DNA of 64,000 nt from Sphagnum compactum (Eukaryota > Bryophyta > Sphagnopsida > Sphagnales). A program made the position numbers and the translations under genes. The notes under the pieces are model-generated. The model saw only the letters and a list, made by a program, of their open reading frames with translations, had not been told where the DNA came from and did no database searches. Below, one piece after another: positions 9,650 to 20,322 of the stretch. The number at the start of each line of letters is the position of its first letter. Position 1 is the stretch's first letter. The stretch spans positions 4,960,001 to 5,024,000 of the forward strand of contig OZ234504.1 in NCBI GenBank assembly GCA_965153455.1. Reading direction: 5' to 3'.

Positions 9650-12415
9650 GGTGGTGACAAAGGCCACCAAAAGACTCACACTCACTTGCATCGACACATG
9701 GGTGGTGATTGAAAGACATTATAGGAAGAGCACACAATTTTAACATTCGTTTTAGCTTATCGCAAATGTTTCAAGTCGATTCTAGATCTTACCCCACCTC
9801 CATCAGCATGATTATGTCGCGCATGGGCCTTTGTTCATGTGGGGAATATGCTCGAGTAGTACGTGCATTAGTTCCAAGCACATCTGTAACCCTAATTTGA
9901 TGAGACCACGGGAGTCCTTTGCCTTTTCCCCCCTTTTGTTGATGATATCCATCTTGAGATGAAGGTTACATTAGATTTCTGCTTTGGCTTGTTCACCATG
10001 TTTTTCTTCTAGTGGCCCCTCGAGTATGGTGTATGAGCTTTTACGAAATTGTTTTCTCCTAGATGATTCTGTGAGTGGCTTTGACTTTTTTTTGAGGTAT
10101 GTGGGCACATTGTTGGAAATCATGTTCCACCTTCAGTATTGCATTTGCTTTTTGCATTTGATTTCTAACGTTGGAAAAACAGTTTAGAAGCATACATCCC
10201 ATCACGATTGATGAGGTGACCTATTGCCTAGTTGCTCACATATTGGCTATTCAATTTAGGAATAATTTCATGGAACATTTTAATCTTCATTAGTTTGGTG
10301 TAGTGATTCGTGGTGGGTGTGACATAATGGTTTATGGTGTTTGAACGATGTTAAATTTACACCTAGATTTGGTGGTGCTATAGGTGGGTGTCTGCACATC
10401 TTCAATTGAATGTCACAGTTAGCCATTTTTTAGGGGTTATGGTATTCACTCGATTTTTTAGATTAATTTTTCCCATTTGTTCAATAATTCTATGCACACC
10501 CATTTCCACTGTATTTTTCCTAAGCTTTCCAACATGGGGATTTCATAATCATTTTGTCGGAGTCAGGTACATGACATGGGGACCCATTGAGAGGAGCATT
10601 GTTTGTTTTGGCACACCTTCACATTTTTTGTTTTACAACAATAGCCCACCCTACTTGTGTTTTCCTTTTGTTGGCAAATGATACACATATAGTAGGTTTC
10701 ACATTAAATGTGATTCCTACTTTTTTATAATTGTAATAAGGGTTTTTAGCATTAGGGGTTTTAGTGTAGCCAATGAAGTGTGTAGCTTGGTCTCCATAAG
10801 GGTTGGACCATTCTATATCACTTCTTTATTCTTGACTCAGGTTTTTGTATGTTGGATGCATTAGTGGGATCCATATCATTTGTTGAATTGTTTGTGGCTG
10901 AGGTTTTTCATGAAGATTTTGGGACGATGTCTAGTCTCCCTATGCTTGCAGATCCTCAAGCGGCTTTTGCGATGCTTTTGTTGTGTTATGCCTAACGCCT
11001 TAGCTACTGGCTTCATATAGTGTTTCCATCTCCAAGTATTTTACAACATTACACCGAGTTTGATACTCATATCATAGCTAAGTTGGAGAAATTATTTGGT
11101 GCAAGGTCTTTTGGTGGTTCTATTGGTCAACTAATTCATCATTAGACCATTCTTCCTATTTTTTCAGGCGAGTTTGGTTTCCTTTCTATTGCTGCCTTTG
11201 CATTTTTGGGATGTTGGGCATTAATTGCTCTTGCACTTGTTAATCACTTTTAATAAGATGATCACCCTATTTTTTTGGATGTAATAACACATGTTGAGAC
11301 TAACACTTCCTTGTTCCAGTTGGAACTATGAAATACCCGAACCTTGTTACCCTACGTTGTTTATTTTCAGCTCACACCCTTTCAGAACCTACTGGTTCAA
11401 TCTTAACCCCAGTTGTAGGTTTTTTTGGCGTATCGCCTACACAAGCAAGAGTTTATTTCGCTTTTGGTAGACATTTTCTTGGATATCATACGAGCTTGTT
11501 TTCGCTCATGTGTAGGTCCAGGGGCAGGCGTTTGGTTATTAGCTCGTCTTACCACACCTGCATTTTGTTTATCTTCAGCCCACTTCCTTACAACATTATG
11601 TACCTATCTTGCTTAGACACATTCTATGGTTGCCCATCTTTCACAATGTCAGTGTGGTCATACCATTAACGATTTAAATACCCATTTGCTTCAGTGCCCT
11701 TGCAAGAATGAACATATAGCAGCCCACAATACATTTCAAGATATTGTTGTAGCTATTGTTTTGGAGAGTGGAGCACATGTTTAGAGGGCGGCCTCCCACC
11801 TTTTCCCTTGCCACACTCGACAACAAATAGATATCCTTTACACTAGAGATGGCTTTTAGACTTTGATGGACATTGTCATAGTTGACCTTATTCACATAGA
11901 TATGGTGCAACGAGCAACGATGATGACACCACATGTAACGATGATGGCTACTCAGGAGAAGACACGACCATACATTAGGTGATAATTTCATTCCCCTTGT
12001 TACTGAGATGTATGGGTGTTTTCGTTTTTCTTTTGATTCATTTTTGATCGCTTGTGCATAGACCAGTAGATATCACACATCATCAACGGTCTTTTTTAGT
12101 CCCTTCCATGCTTGTTTCTTACTATTGATAGTGTGTCCATAGCCTTGCAGCGTGCACAAGTCATAATGATTTTTTAGCGGGTTGCTACACTTGGTCAGGG
12201 TTCCTCATCTCTTCCACACATCATAGTTAGGACACCTTCATCACTAGCTGATTTGTGACAAATGACAACTCTTTCATCTTAAGTCTTACTTGTTATCATT
12301 GATGGTCATTTCAAAGCCATTAGTTTGCTTTGCATAGGGTCTTTACGTTGTTGATTGTTTGCTTTTGAAAAAAACCTTTGAAAAAAAGGTCTTATTTTGT
12401 CCAAGCTCATTTTTG
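9650..12415 (+). mobile_element. degenerate non-LTR (LINE-like) retrotransposon with RT, Cys/His finger and restriction-like endonuclease
   Basis: One decayed coding unit can be followed on the plus strand across two or three frameshifts. From N to C it shows: an RT motif-2-like stretch (GVVIRGGCDIM, near 10294); the RT B motif SGT*HGDPL near 10563, where the stop replaces the usual Arg; a catalytic-box remnant LLANDTHIVG near 10668 (family pattern ADD, here AND); KCVAWSP near 10776; a thumb-like region (SSLPMLADPQAAFAMLLLCYA, split here by its stop) from about 10930 to 11250; a finger CQCG...H...CPC at about 11647-11715; an endonuclease-like stretch with QQIDIL and LMDIVIVD at about 11829-11890; and a conserved tail (VSIALQRAQ) at 12133. 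The order RT, Cys/His, restriction-like endonuclease is that of R2/NeSL-type elements. At least ten in-frame stops make it inactive. Boundaries are approximate; I saw no poly-A tail or target-site duplication. Confidence 0.75.
10200..11990 (+). pseudogene. reverse transcriptase/endonuclease polyprotein pseudogene
   Basis: This is the readable core of the element. One frame stays continuous from about 10852 to 11990 apart from stops (TAA at 10993, TAG at 11143, TAA TAA at 11251, TAG at 11782 and others). The B motif and catalytic box lie in a different frame (10563-10780), and the N-terminal RT motifs at 10200-10390 in a third stretch, so at least two indels have occurred. Where the family residue is predictable, the stops can be explained by a single C-to-T or G-to-A change from Gln, Arg or Trp codons, as expected for decay of methylated DNA. 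The Asp-Asp catalytic pair has become Asn-Asp. No function is expected. Confidence 0.7.
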
Positions 12416-14975
12416 CACCCTTTTTATCTTCAACTATTTTTTTGAACCCTCTTTGTTCGAATCTATTACAAATAATACTCATGTTTTAAGGATCTTCTTC
12501 TTTGGTGTCATTGGCACTAGAATAATTAAATTTAGAATTAAAAAATTTTGGGCCTCTTTGTGCAACTTTGCAAACATGCTACACATGGTCTCAATAAAGC
12601 TTTCTCTCTAACTTTATCACCCCTTTGGAAGGTATTAAAGTTCTATTCCCATCTTTTTTCATTACAAAGCTATTGCTCAAATATAATTTCCTTGCAAATG
12701 CAAATTTACCTTACTAAAATTATATATATATATATATATGTACATAACTCTTGGAAGCTTTAACCCATTGTTTTGTGCTTGTTTTATGCAACGCCCATCC
12801 CACCTGCTATGGTGTTTTGCAGGCCCTTCTTCAACATTTTTTTCAAATTCCATTGCCTCTTTTGACATTTCACTCTTTCAAGTTTGTGCTCACCTTTTAC
12901 ATAGCTAGGATTCTTTGACAATCCATAAAAGGCCATAGCTCATTAACAACTCTCTTCCCACCTATCTTGTTGGCATTGGCCATTGCCTTGACAATGCATA
13001 TAAGGAGTTGGGCAATTATCACCTCATCCATTGTTTCCACATTTTTGTTTGAACACACCCTCTCCTATTAATGGCCATGGCTCACATTAACAATACCTTT
13101 CCTTGTGAAATCAACTTCCACATGCTTCACAAACACCATGAACACAAACTTCATTCATCCACCTTTCAAACCTCATGCCAACATCTTGTCCAATGACATG
13201 GTATGCAACCTTGCAGAAATTACTATTGTTTGATCAACACAAAAAAAATTCTTGCACATTCAAACTCCACATAAACCCTTTGCAAATTGTCACAAGCAAA
13301 AGAACAGAATATTCATATTCAATTATTTGCACACTAACATAAGCTTATTCTTTGCACATTTGTGCCAACAAGGTTGGCCCCTTTTAGTCATGACCAACCT
13401 CTTCAAACAAGGAATCTCCACGGTGCTTCAAAATGCACAAGAATCACCAATTATAAGTCACATGACTGCAATGGGGCTGATGATCTCTCAATTGTCAACC
13501 CTTACAAGCCCCCATCACACTACTGTAAGTGGGTAATAGCCATAAGTTAGGTAGGGAAGGTGGTTAGGTGAGTAGGTAAGGACACTTCGTGACTACAAGG
13601 TTGTACACTGCATCTGGATGGCTATCGCATAGGTAACCACCTTGGTTACTTATCGTATAGGGATACAATGAAAAAATGCTTTGTCCACACATCATCCACC
13701 TGCATGGTGGCCTGGTGAGTGCTGGCTCACTCTGGCCATGTTTTTGTGAACTGGGAGTTTACGGAAACATCCCACATTTTTAACTGTTGCTGGTTTGAAC
13801 TTACAATTGAAGGATTTGAACCTGTTGCACAAGTTTGTGCAAGATGTGTCATAAGGATTGTGCAAATTATGAAAACCATTATATCATGAACCATGCCTGG
13901 GTACAGGCCATTGGATAAAGAGCAGACCCAGGACATTAAAAACACACCAAAAAAAGGAGGGACAGTTCCGAAAATAGTTCCCCATGGTATGCACCTTCAA
14001 CAGTAATGTGTGCGGTAGTGACTGCTGCATGCCCAGTGACCTTCATCAGCTCCCCATTTGTCATTGTTGCACATCAACAAGCAGATTGAGTCCTGACAGA
14101 AGACTACCAGTAACAGGAAGGCTCAGCCATGATGCTGGCTAGTCACTGCACCAAAAGACTTTAAAAAATCACCCAAGGGAATTAAGAAAAAGGGAAACAC
14201 AAAAGAGGAGAAACAAATAAAAAGAGGAGAGCACATGTGACCATTGACTACAAAGGGCTTCTCACTACCAATTAAGCCCTTGGAAAAACAAAAGACACTT
14301 TATGGATGTAATTTGGTTTAAAACCAATTGCCTCAATGAAAACAGCCACTTGCTTTCTGACATGATAACTTTGCAAGATCAGACATTTTGTCAGGTGAGA
14401 ATAACCTGCTCAATAAAAGCAGAATTGAGCATGCCTCAGAATGTTCACCTTCATGCTTGCAAGGCCTGCAACATAATTGTCTACGGCATAATGTGACACC
14501 AAAGTGAACATCTGCAGGAGCCCTAATAACAGCTGTGTCAAGGTTGTGATGTGAGTAACAACAGTGTACTGCTGTATGAAGACATTTGACCTTCACACCA
14601 GAAACATCAATCATATCCATCCACCATTGGCATTAATCTTGTGTTCACTTTATTGGTTCAATAGCAAAACAGCCTAGACCTTTAACCCAGTAATCTCTCC
14701 AAGAATGGTGCCACTTCTCTGACATGTCATTTGACAGATATGCTCTAGCAACATGACTGCAAGAGTTTTTGTTATTAGCCCTTCTAACAGCAGATTGAGA
14801 GAAACAATGCCAATTTCTAGTGACTTTAGGAGAGAAGGCAACACAATCCCCACAATGACAGTCTGCAAGGAAAACAGAGCAATGACCGAGCAGGACTTAC
14901 ATCATCGGGACAGCTACCAAAATCAAAAAACTAGTAAGCAGCATAAAAGCTACTTACTTGTCCAGAGGAAAATAC
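12416..14975. other. spacer between retroelement and the RNP gene
   Basis: No ORF with a recognisable domain. It contains a (TA)n run at about 12720-12740 and GGTAGG-rich DNA at about 13540-13600. The part next to 14975 presumably includes the 3' UTR of the minus-strand ribonucleoprotein gene. The 3' end cannot be fixed from sequence. Confidence 0.45.
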
Positions 14976-16842
14976 TCAGAATTCCCGTGTCCTGGATGCA
15001 GGCTTGTCTCCTGCCAAGTTCACTCTTATCTGTCTCCCATCATAATCCTGTTGCAGATAAATGTTCAGTGTTAAAAAATGCAACCAACCACAGCGGAACT
15101 TGATAATGAACCAACACCATTGTGTGTCTAGCATAAAGGACAATTCTGCAAGATGAACATGAAAAGAGCAACAAAGTAGACAGAAGGAAGTTGCCTTACC
15201 GCTCCATCCAAATTCTGGATAGCGTCATTCACCTCATCAGCATTGGAATAGGTTACAAAACCAAACCCTCGAGACCTCCCACTTTCTCTATCATAGATCA
15301 CCTTGGCATCTAAAACTTTTCCATAATCACTGAACTTAGCCCGAAGACTTTCATCATCCACTCCCCAAGACAGGTTGCCAATAAAAAGCTTGTTTTCACT
15401 GTCATAACCACCACCGCCAAAAGGCCTATCCCGGAAAGGCCTTTCACTGGGCACTCTAGCACCACCTCGGTTGGCCTGTGGGAAGCTGACTGTCAGAGCT
15501 CGTCCTCCCAGTGACTGTGAACACAACAACCCAACCATATTACGCTTAGCTTAGTCCAGACAAGAAAGATGACAGAATGCCCAATGTCAAGTGACATTGA
15601 ATGGGTAAGTTGGTGTCAGATGCAGCTGCAAAGGGAAAATTTTCTCTCATGCATATCATCTAACATATAAGCCCCAGAAATTGCAATTCCCAACCCACAA
15701 AAAATATAATATATAAAATAAAACCTATACATTCAAATCATCATTTATCACTTCTTGCATCAGAAAAACTACATGGGAAGCATCCAACTCCACATTTGGA
15801 AATCACAAAATGAAACAGTGGTGATCTATATGTCTCATTGGATATGCTCCTATTTTTTCATGATCCAAGTTTTCAATCACTTGCTGATTACAGAATCACT
15901 CTCTGATTACAGGTTGTAAAATGAAGGATGCAAACATAATAGGAAAAACCTAAGGTGACCGGCAATTAGCCTTCTAAATTTCCCAATCAGTCCCAGCACA
16001 TGAGTTCATTGTTCCTTCTGAGGAGGAAGACAAAACTAACTTATCTGAGTTGAAGATTAACAGGAATAAGCAAGAGAAAATAAACTTACATATCCATCCA
16101 ACTTTTCTTTTGCCACTGTGGCCTCCTCCTGTGATGCCATGGTCACAAATCCAAACCCTCGGCTTCTTGAAGTTTCTCTATCATAGATGACCTGGAAAAC
16201 GGAACAAGCATCAGCTGCTACACCGGGACCAAAAACTGGCTTGTCATGAGAATACCTACCATGGCATACAGGAGTGGAGAATGGGCATTTCTATCCGGAA
16301 TTACAAAACGTGTAGAGCAGCAAATTTACCTCCACAAGTTCAACGTTGCCGACGTCTTGGAAAATCTCCGCCAACTGTTGGCTGTCACAAGTCCATGGTA
16401 AGTTGCCTACATACAGTTTGGGGCCTTCCTCGACAGCAGCAGGAGGCGGACCGCCGGATTCATAAGGCCTGGAGCGTGGTGGTGAGTTATCATCATAAGA
16501 CGACGGACGGCTGCTGCGTTCGTAGCTAGGCGTCGAGCTCGGCGGCATGGTATCGAAAGGTGGAAGAGGAGTCGTCGTAGGCATGTTCTTGGTCATATAC
16601 TCCAGGTTGAGATTGAAGATACTGTCGTCCAATACCCCAGCGCGGACTACGGCAGGAAAATTACTATTCTTTGCAGACTTTCTCAGAGGTACAACTTTGA
16701 TGATACTACTACTTCTAGTGAGGGGAGCTCCCAGTAATGCCCCCCGCGATGAAGCATTGTTCACCAGAACACCCTCCGAACGACTCGACAAAGAGCCAAT
16801 AGCGGCACTTGACACTGCCATGGTCATTCTCGACGCAGCCAT
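14976..16842 (-). CDS. chloroplast ribonucleoprotein with two RRM domains (cp29/cp31 family)
   Basis: Predicted 333-aa plastid RNA-binding protein of the cpRNP family, which binds many chloroplast mRNAs and affects their stability, processing and editing. Exons on the minus strand: 16842-16330, 16191-16090, 15514-15200 and 15047-14976; all junctions are GT-AG and phase 0. The start is the first in-frame ATG (MAASRMTMAV); the open frame upstream has no earlier ATG. Residues 1 to about 68 are Ser/Ala/Arg-rich with few acidic residues, as in a chloroplast transit peptide. A Pro/Ser/Arg-rich segment follows (about 88-140). RRM1 has RNP2 LYVGNLPW (143-150) and RNP1 RGFGFVTM (182-189). A short Arg/Gly linker (about 219-243) leads to RRM2 with RNP2 LFIGNLSW (248-255) and RNP1 RGFGFVTY (287-294). 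The C-terminus after RRM2 is short. The linker is Gly/Arg-rich rather than acidic, closer to cp29 than cp31. Family assignment is firm; the exact paralogue is not. Confidence 0.93.
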
Positions 16843-17204
16843 AACCACAGGAAGGGGAAAACACACACACAAGCACAACGTCTTTGCTCTCCCAAAAACC
16901 CTTTGGCCTCGCAACTACTCTCTTCTTCTACGAAACACGCGCGCGCAGTTTGTGGAGAGAGAAAGAGCTTCGGTTAGGGTTTGGATATGCGGTTTGAGCC
17001 GTCGGATGTGACGGGCGAACGGTTGCCATTGCACTGAAATGTAAGCTAGGAAGAAAGTTACGGCCAGTAACTTTGGTACGTGAATTTGGGGCGAGTGCGG
17101 CGGTAAAATTTTATGTATGGATAAGTTAACGCCGCTGTATTTGAGCCACTGAAGGGGCGTGAGTTGTGTTACATGGGAATTGGACGGCTTAAAAAAAAAC
17201 AACG

Positions 17205-17222
17205 ATGGATGGATGGATGGTA
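17205..17222. repeat. (ATGG)n microsatellite
   Basis: About four perfect ATGG units upstream of the ribonucleoprotein gene, next to a short sequence that recurs in inverted orientation near 38303. Confidence 0.8.
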
Positions 17223-18954
17223 AGTGGTCAGGAGACATTTTTCTGTTGGGTTCCAGTTCCCTAGCTAACCATGGTGGTTAGCTCAGTTGCTTTTTTAAAA
17301 TTACTTACCTACTAACAACTCACTAGCAGGTAGGTTGTTACTAGGTAGGTAGGTAGGTAGTAAAAAGAGCCCTAATATGTATAAACCATACACTTAACTA
17401 GTAGTTATCTATTTTCCTACCTATCTACCTATCTATAATGAGACCTATTTATTCCATAATTGGTTACCAAGGTGAAACCCATATACTAACTCTGTTGAGG
17501 TTCATCCATCCATAACTGAGTAATAACAGGCATCCAGTGGATGCTGGTTCACTGTGGCCCCAACAATGGACCTTAACTCAGGTTTAAGCTGGGTTCCAGT
17601 TTTCTACCTTTGTTTGTTTGTGTAGGGTAAAACCCAAGGGCAAGGGACCAGAGTTCTTTTTGCCCTTTTAGACCAAAAACTGGGGTTTTTTTTTTTCTTT
17701 TTTTTCCCTTAGTACAAAATTCGTCTACTTTTTACTATATTTTTGGAAAAATTCTCCAATTTTCTGAAAGCACCAAAAAAAAAATTAAAATTTTAAATTT
17801 TAAAAACCACCCTAAGGGCCCTAAAATAATTTATTTAATGAAGCTAATGTGCTAAGAGTTTCTTTCAGATTTTGTGGCATGGCAAGTAGGTATTTTTCAA
17901 AAATTTCAAAAATAATTAATTGGCGCCTAACTAACCTAGGCACTAAAGTAATCAATTATTTCTAACGTTAAACACTTGACTACATATTAGTGAATTGATT
18001 ATTGAATCATCAATTATTCAAAATTTCATAATTGATGATTCAAATTTCATTTTTATGAACATTTTTTCACCTTTGAGAAATAGGGGACTTTAAGAATAAA
18101 TGGAAGCAAGGTTAAATTTTTGGCATTTATTTTTTCATCACTTAAATGTTCAAAGCACAACTTTTGAATGTCAATTGTTGTGAAGGAAAGCGTAGTGCTT
18201 TGAAGGAGTCCAGCTCTTGAAGGACACTTTATTCTCTTGCTCACTTCTTCTTCGCATTGTGATAAAACAATAAAAATATGTGACAACTATGAAACAAAAC
18301 CTAACCTTTTGTGGATATGGTGAGAAAAATCTTAAAACTCCTGACTCAAGTTGGAATTGCAAAAGTTCACAAAGAAAGATAGAAACATGACATGATGAAA
18401 GACAACACAACCAATTTGAGGTGTTGGAAACTTCACCTTCAATGATCACGTATTTGACAACATAATCAAACTTTAAATAATTGATTATTTGAACTTCGTG
18501 CTCGATCTTTAAACCCTCCCTAATAAGTAACATTATTTAACTTTCAACGCTTTTAACAATGAAAACAAAGTTCATTTCTTGTAAACAAAATCAATGGTAG
18601 TATTGCATTCCATTATTGCATTATCCAAGAGCCTCTAAGATAATGAAATGAATGTTGTTGTGAGATGAACTTTCATGCAATGTTGTTAAATCTAAATTTA
18701 TTGTTGAGGAAAGGGAGAGAGGAATGTTGGTGGAGATCAACATTCATTATATTGAGAGAAGGTCAGTCATGAATTCACCTTCAAAACTAGGAGTGCTTGC
18801 AAATGGGCTGAAGAAGAAATACTCCTGAAATGTCTGGAGGTAGCTTCAAAGGACCAATGGTCACCCAATTTCTCGGACCCTATAGCTATAAAATCCTATT
18901 ACCTACTGGGCCAAATAGGCACTTGGTGGCCCAATAATTATTAAATTTTGGCAA

Positions 18955-19480
18955 TTGCAGTTAGGCCAAGCAGGTGCGGTAGCAAGAACCCCCAAAGAAG
19001 TTGCAAAAGAATCACAAAAAGTTATTGCACCCAAACCATCAAAGCAACTACAAAACCTTGGAATCCTAACCAATAACAATAACCAGCAACAAAAGCACAA
19101 CCATGAAAACCAAACTGAAAAGAAGAACCACCAAATCTGATCAACCATGAAGAATTAAAAGAGTAGAACCCACCAAAGCAATTGCAAAACCCTAAAGCCC
19201 TAACTAGTGTCAAATCACCAAAGTAGCTACAAAAGAACCGCCAAAGTAGTTGCCAAACACTACAGCCTGCCGAGTACTAAGAACCACTAAAGCAACTGTA
19301 AAAAAAACCCCACCAAAGGAGCAACAAAAATCTCAATCCTAACTAATAGTAAGAACAAACAAAGCAGGTGCACAGCCCGTACTGGTACCACGATTCACCA
19401 AAGCAACTACACAACAACCACCAAAATTCCTGCACAACCCTAAAACTGAACCAAACAAATGAACCACCGAGTAGTTGATG
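18955..19480. repeat. degenerate tandem array, phrase caccaaagcaactrcaaaa
   Basis: At least eight diverged occurrences of a phrase resembling ccaaagcaactacaaaaccc, at irregular spacing of roughly 40-70 bp, often followed by a ccctaac-like piece. ORFs on either strand are low-complexity translations of this array. Confidence 0.5.
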
Positions 19481-20322
19481 CTCCCCCCCCCCCACCTCCA
19501 CATTACAATAAGCCTGTCAAAGCATGCCAAGTACCAAAAAGCAAGCACTATTACAGTTCATTGCTCCCTCCCACCTTCATAGAAAGCAATTCCCTAGAGT
19601 AGCCCAATAACTTGCCCTGAAACCCAAAGTGGCAGCAGAGAGAGATGACAGCTGCACGAGCAGTGAGGCAACACCCATGTGAAAAGGCTGCAGTGTTGAC
19701 TAACAATGAGAGAGATTGGGGACAGATTGAGAGATCCCTTCAGCATATAAAGGTGGGTATAGCATCTCACAATGGAGCTCACTCACACATTATGATGAGG
19801 ATCACCATATCATTGGTTCATCAAACTGCTCTTCTCCTTGACTTCCCATAGAGACAGATTCAAAAAGTCAATCCAATAAGCATTCAAGCCATCTGAAAAG
19901 AAAGAAGAGATACTTATACAATTAGAAGAATTTACAAGAATATGCACTACCAACTACTAGGAATCTGTTTAGGTGTATTTTGATTGAAGGTTCCTTACCC
20001 TTAATACACCTTCTGTGATTCTCCTCATGTCTGCAAAATATCAATGCAAAGCACTTCACCAGCCAGTATACGTCTTCACACCTTAGTCAGGAGCTGAAAA
20101 AGAGTAGAATGCCAGATACTTATCATTTTCCTCTTGATATGGTCCATCAATGGAAGCATGATAGGGAGCAAGACATTACCCCCCAAGTCAGACTCTCCAT
20201 GTAACATACATTGTGTTCTTAGAGAAATGAATGAGGATTTCACTACTGAGAAGCAAAACTTGACTAAAGCCAGAAACATAATCCATTCCAGTACACCATC
20301 CAAGAATTCAAAGCTTTGCATC

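Larger units (their letters stand above)
16990..20322. other. spacer between RNP and heat shock factor genes
   Basis: The first few hundred bases above 16842 should hold the leader and promoter of the minus-strand ribonucleoprotein gene; I cannot fix the start site. Beyond that there are (ATGG)n and (TAGG)n microsatellites, a short inverted repeat (17305-17319 against 17334-17348) and an AT-rich stretch. No ORF in 17.2-20.3 kb carries a recognisable domain. The 3' UTR of the heat shock factor gene should lie just below 20323. Confidence 0.45.

Noticed and set aside
16843-16914. N-terminal extension of the ribonucleoprotein beginning MRGQRVFG
   Set aside because: The codon at 16914 is TTG, not ATG. 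The first in-frame ATG is 16842 and gives a normal transit peptide, so the upstream part is leader.
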